Below are positions 60,495 through 61,908 of a stretch of DNA of 61,908 nt, piece after piece. Each line of letters starts with the position of its first letter. The stretch's first letter is position 1. Position numbers and translations under genes: made by a program. The stretch is from an uncultured Bacteroidales bacterium (GTDB lineage Bacteria; Bacteroidota; Bacteroidia; Bacteroidales; Muribaculaceae), in the NCBI GenBank assembly GCA_902760865.1, contig CACWID010000013.1, positions 1-61,908 on the forward strand, read 5' to 3'. The notes below the pieces were generated by a model. It was given only the letters and a program-made list of their open reading frames with translations, was not told the origin of the DNA and made no database searches.

Positions 60495-60533
60495 GACAGC
60501 ACTGTCAAGGATAGCCTGCAGTGCAGTGCTGTC
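60495..60533. repeat. Inverted repeat near the RAYT gene
   Basis: A perfect 10-bp stem GACAGCACTG/CAGTGCTGTC with a 19-nt loop, 6 nt before the REP-like hairpin at 60540. Confidence 0.6.
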
Positions 60534-60539
60534 TGGAGT

Positions 60540-60562
60540 ATTACGGGCTGCCAGCCCGTAAT
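60540..60562. repeat. REP-like palindrome, 3' side of the RAYT gene
   Basis: The arms ATTACGGGCTG and CAGCCCGTAAT are separated by one base. The core TACGGGCTGCCAGCCCGTA is the counterpart of the palindrome at 61613-61637. Confidence 0.75.
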
Positions 60563-60577
60563 ATGTTGGCGGCATTC

Positions 60578-61564
60578 TCACTTTGATGTATGCCAGCTGT
60601 TGTCGCTGATGTACCGCGCAAGTGTATTCAGTTCTTCACATTGCTTCTTGGTTATCTTTCGATAATCGTCATGATGAGGCCATGGGGCAACAATGAGAAG
60701 GCGTCCTTGGGAGCAAGCATCAAATTGGCGGCCGCTGGGCTTCTGGTATGGAGAGAAACCGTTTTCAATAAGGACAATAAGGGGGTAACCCGCTTCAAAT
60801 GCGGTACCCATTACTTCTTTTTCTCCAGGACTGATACATGGTGAAACCAGAACTGCGCCCTCCCTGGCCATGCTCAGGTATCGCTGGCATTCATGGTCAA
60901 TGTCGGCCTCGGAGAGTCTCCTCGAGCATCTCACTGCTACTTTTTCGGGATAATCAAGCAGCAACCTGTTACCCATGGCAACTACAGGCGTCGAGCCAAT
61001 GACAATGTCGGTTTGTCGCAGGAACAAGTCTGGATGATTGCGTTTTATCCATAGCCGGCGAGGATTGTCGATAAGGTATTGGATCCATCTGTCCAATTGC
61101 CCTCCACCGTGAAGGATACGGTCATTGTAACCCTCTTCCCATAGTCTTCCCTGGTCAACCGGTAATTGCTTGATAGCGTCCCTGCAACCTTTCTTGAATC
61201 CTTGAATCAAGTGTCCCAAATGCCGCGGGAGCGGTGAGGTGACATGGATGATGCCATGTGCATGGTCGGGCATCAGTTGAAATCCCAACAACTTGACTTG
61301 CGGATGATATTGCGGAATCTCTTGCCATGCACGCTTAACAGCTAAGCCAACTTGTGATGGATAAACCCAAGGTAGGGCATGACGGTCGTCAGGACCGCGC
61401 AATTCTCCCAGCAATGGGCGTCTACCCTCAACGCACAATGTCACCATATAGATTGCGACCCCATTATAGTCATGTCCTATCATGCGGCGTTTCATTGATG
61501 GCTTGGCGACGAGTTCGGGGTGGGCATTAATCCACTGTTTCCTGCGTTCATTGCTGTTATCCAT
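60578..61564 (-). CDS. REP-associated tyrosine transposase (RAYT) with extra C-terminal domain
   Basis: A 328-residue protein. Residues 20-190 form an IS200-like Y1 transposase domain of the RAYT kind: YNGVAIYMVTLCVEGRRPLL, the His-x-His metal motif in QLMPDHAHGIIHVTS, LGHLIQGFKKGCRDAI, then RLWEEGYNDRILHGGGQLDR with the candidate nucleophile Tyr and YLIDNPRRLW. Residues 200-320 are an additional Rossmann-like domain (AREGAVLVSPCISPGEKEVM, PLIVLIENGFSPYQKPSGRQ, LLIVAPW) that resembles the DprA/LOG fold. REP-like hairpins sit on both sides. RAYTs are single-copy domesticated enzymes thought to move REP sequences. The promoter (61570-61600) ends 5 nt before the ATG, so the mRNA may be leaderless; Met22-24 (MKRRMIGHD) is the alternative start. 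Confidence 0.85.
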   Translation of the reverse strand: MDNSNERRKQWINAHPELVAKPSMKRRMIGHDYNGVAIYMVTLCVEGRRPLLGELRGPDDRHALPWVYPSQVGLAVKRAWQEIPQYHPQVKLLGFQLMPDHAHGIIHVTSPLPRHLGHLIQGFKKGCRDAIKQLPVDQGRLWEEGYNDRILHGGGQLDRWIQYLIDNPRRLWIKRNHPDLFLRQTDIVIGSTPVVAMGNRLLLDYPEKVAVRCSRRLSEADIDHECQRYLSMAREGAVLVSPCISPGEKEVMGTAFEAGYPLIVLIENGFSPYQKPSGRQFDACSQGRLLIVAPWPHHDDYRKITKKQCEELNTLARYISDNSWHTSK

Positions 61565-61569
61565 AAAGA

Positions 61570-61600
61570 CAAAGGTAAAGACAAATCACGATTCATGCAA
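61570..61600 (-). promoter_or_regulatory. Promoter abutting the RAYT start codon
   Basis: Minus-strand TTG (61600-61598), a 20-nt spacer and TACCTTTG (61577-61570). Transcription should begin at about the ATG (61564). Confidence 0.7.
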
Positions 61601-61612
61601 CAAACTGTTGTA

Positions 61613-61637
61613 TTTTACGAGCTACCAGCTCGTAAAA
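61613..61637. repeat. REP-like palindrome, 5' side of the RAYT gene
   Basis: The arms TTTTACGAGCT and AGCTCGTAAAA are separated by ACC. The core TACGAGCTACCAGCTCGTA matches the 60540 hairpin except for paired, compensating changes. Confidence 0.75.
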
Positions 61638-61680
61638 CAGTGACAAAACTCAGGAGAAGGGGTGGTCTGTAATAGAAACT

Positions 61681-61711
61681 GAGGGCTGCGGCAGCTAGTG
61701 CCGCAGCCCTC
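61681..61711 (-). terminator. Hairpin after the gene ending at 61764
   Basis: A perfect 13-bp stem GAGGGCTGCGGCA/TGCCGCAGCCCTC with a 5-nt loop lies just downstream of the minus-strand stop. No long T-run. Confidence 0.65.
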
Positions 61712-61763
61712 GTTAGGGTTGACAGGAAGTGTCTCGGCTGGATGGGCCGAGGCGCTTCGCTTG

Positions 61764-61908
61764 TTACTTGATCACCTTAGCGGTGCTGGTGGTGCCGTCG
61801 GTGTAGGTAGTTACAACGATGGTCATACCGTCAGCCTGCTGCATCTCCTGGCCAGCCATGTTGAAGTAGCGTACGCCAGCAACGGTCTTGTCAGCGTTGA
61901 GCTCCTCA
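61764..61908 (-). CDS. C-terminal end of another secreted protein (partial)
   Basis: The last 47 codons of a minus-strand gene that extends beyond the window. It ends in the tail VAGVRYFNMAGQEMQQADG then MTIVVTTYTDGTTSTAKVIK. It differs from the end of the 57239 gene at only four of 145 bases by my count. It therefore encodes a paralogue of that secreted protein, or a different protein carrying the same sorting tail. Confidence 0.85.
   Translation of the reverse strand, partial: EELNADKTVAGVRYFNMAGQEMQQADGMTIVVTTYTDGTTSTAKVIK

Overview
The window comes from a Bacteroidales genome, probably a gut or rumen lineage close to Muribaculaceae or Prevotellaceae. Three things point there: promoters with the Bacteroidota -7 box TAnnTTTG (often with a TTG 19-21 nt upstream), BspA-type leucine-rich-repeat surface proteins with secretion-type C-terminal tails, and order-specific small genes such as DUF4295 next to rpmB-rpmG. 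No rRNA, tRNA, CRISPR array or complete classical insertion sequence was seen.

Layout. 0-3.4 kb (minus): a broken, edge-truncated secreted repeat protein preceded by a TPR/AraC membrane regulator. 3.8-6.5 kb (minus): a porin plus a DcuB C4-dicarboxylate exchanger. 6.7-13.4 kb: a BspA-like LRR protein, mutY, two small lipoproteins and a small dockerin-like protein (minus), and glutamine-dependent nadE. 13.5-21.6 kb: tamB, a DUF4421 protein, tsaD, a thioredoxin-like gene and then an orphan second copy of the tsaD 3' end. 21.6-30.2 kb: a TPR/HTH lipoprotein regulator with a small secreted partner (minus), a CotH protein, a Ste24-type protease (minus), a lipoprotein, cinA and a secreted protein. 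30.4-35.2 kb: a winged-helix protein and a xylose operon xylB-xylA-xylE. 35.2-36.6 kb: a gene-poor stretch rich in hairpins, with a candidate small RNA. 36.6-48.9 kb: a block of secreted proteins with cohesin-like and dockerin modules (a scaffoldin-like protein, a cohesin-dockerin protein, two LRR-dockerin proteins, a C10 cysteine protease with dockerin, an Ig-dockerin protein) and a lipoprotein. 49.2-57.1 kb: a TIR protein, rpmB-rpmG-DUF4295 with a long structured leader, a thioesterase, dprA, a nucleoside phosphorylase, a 52-aa protein, cdsA, mltF and DUF3332. 57.2-61.9 kb (minus): a large secreted repeat protein, CorA, a REP-associated tyrosine transposase flanked by matching hairpins, and the tail of another secreted paralogue.

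The most notable result is a shared operator. Four promoters in the secreted block (before 36607, 43271, 45651 and 48522) carry the 17-bp dyad TGTMWAA-N3-TTWGACA at fixed distances from the -7 box. Three have two copies exactly 23 bp apart and the fourth keeps only the distal copy. This suggests that one unknown activator switches on a cohesin-dockerin cell-surface system that includes a protease and a lipoprotein. The lipoprotein belongs to a three-member family here, and another member lies beside a small dockerin-like protein at 10.3 kb.

Separately, tsaD, cinA and rpmB-rpmG-DUF4295, which I recall as neighbours in many Bacteroidota, are spread over 30 kb with accessory genes between them. 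The duplicated tsaD tail is a direct scar of one such insertion.
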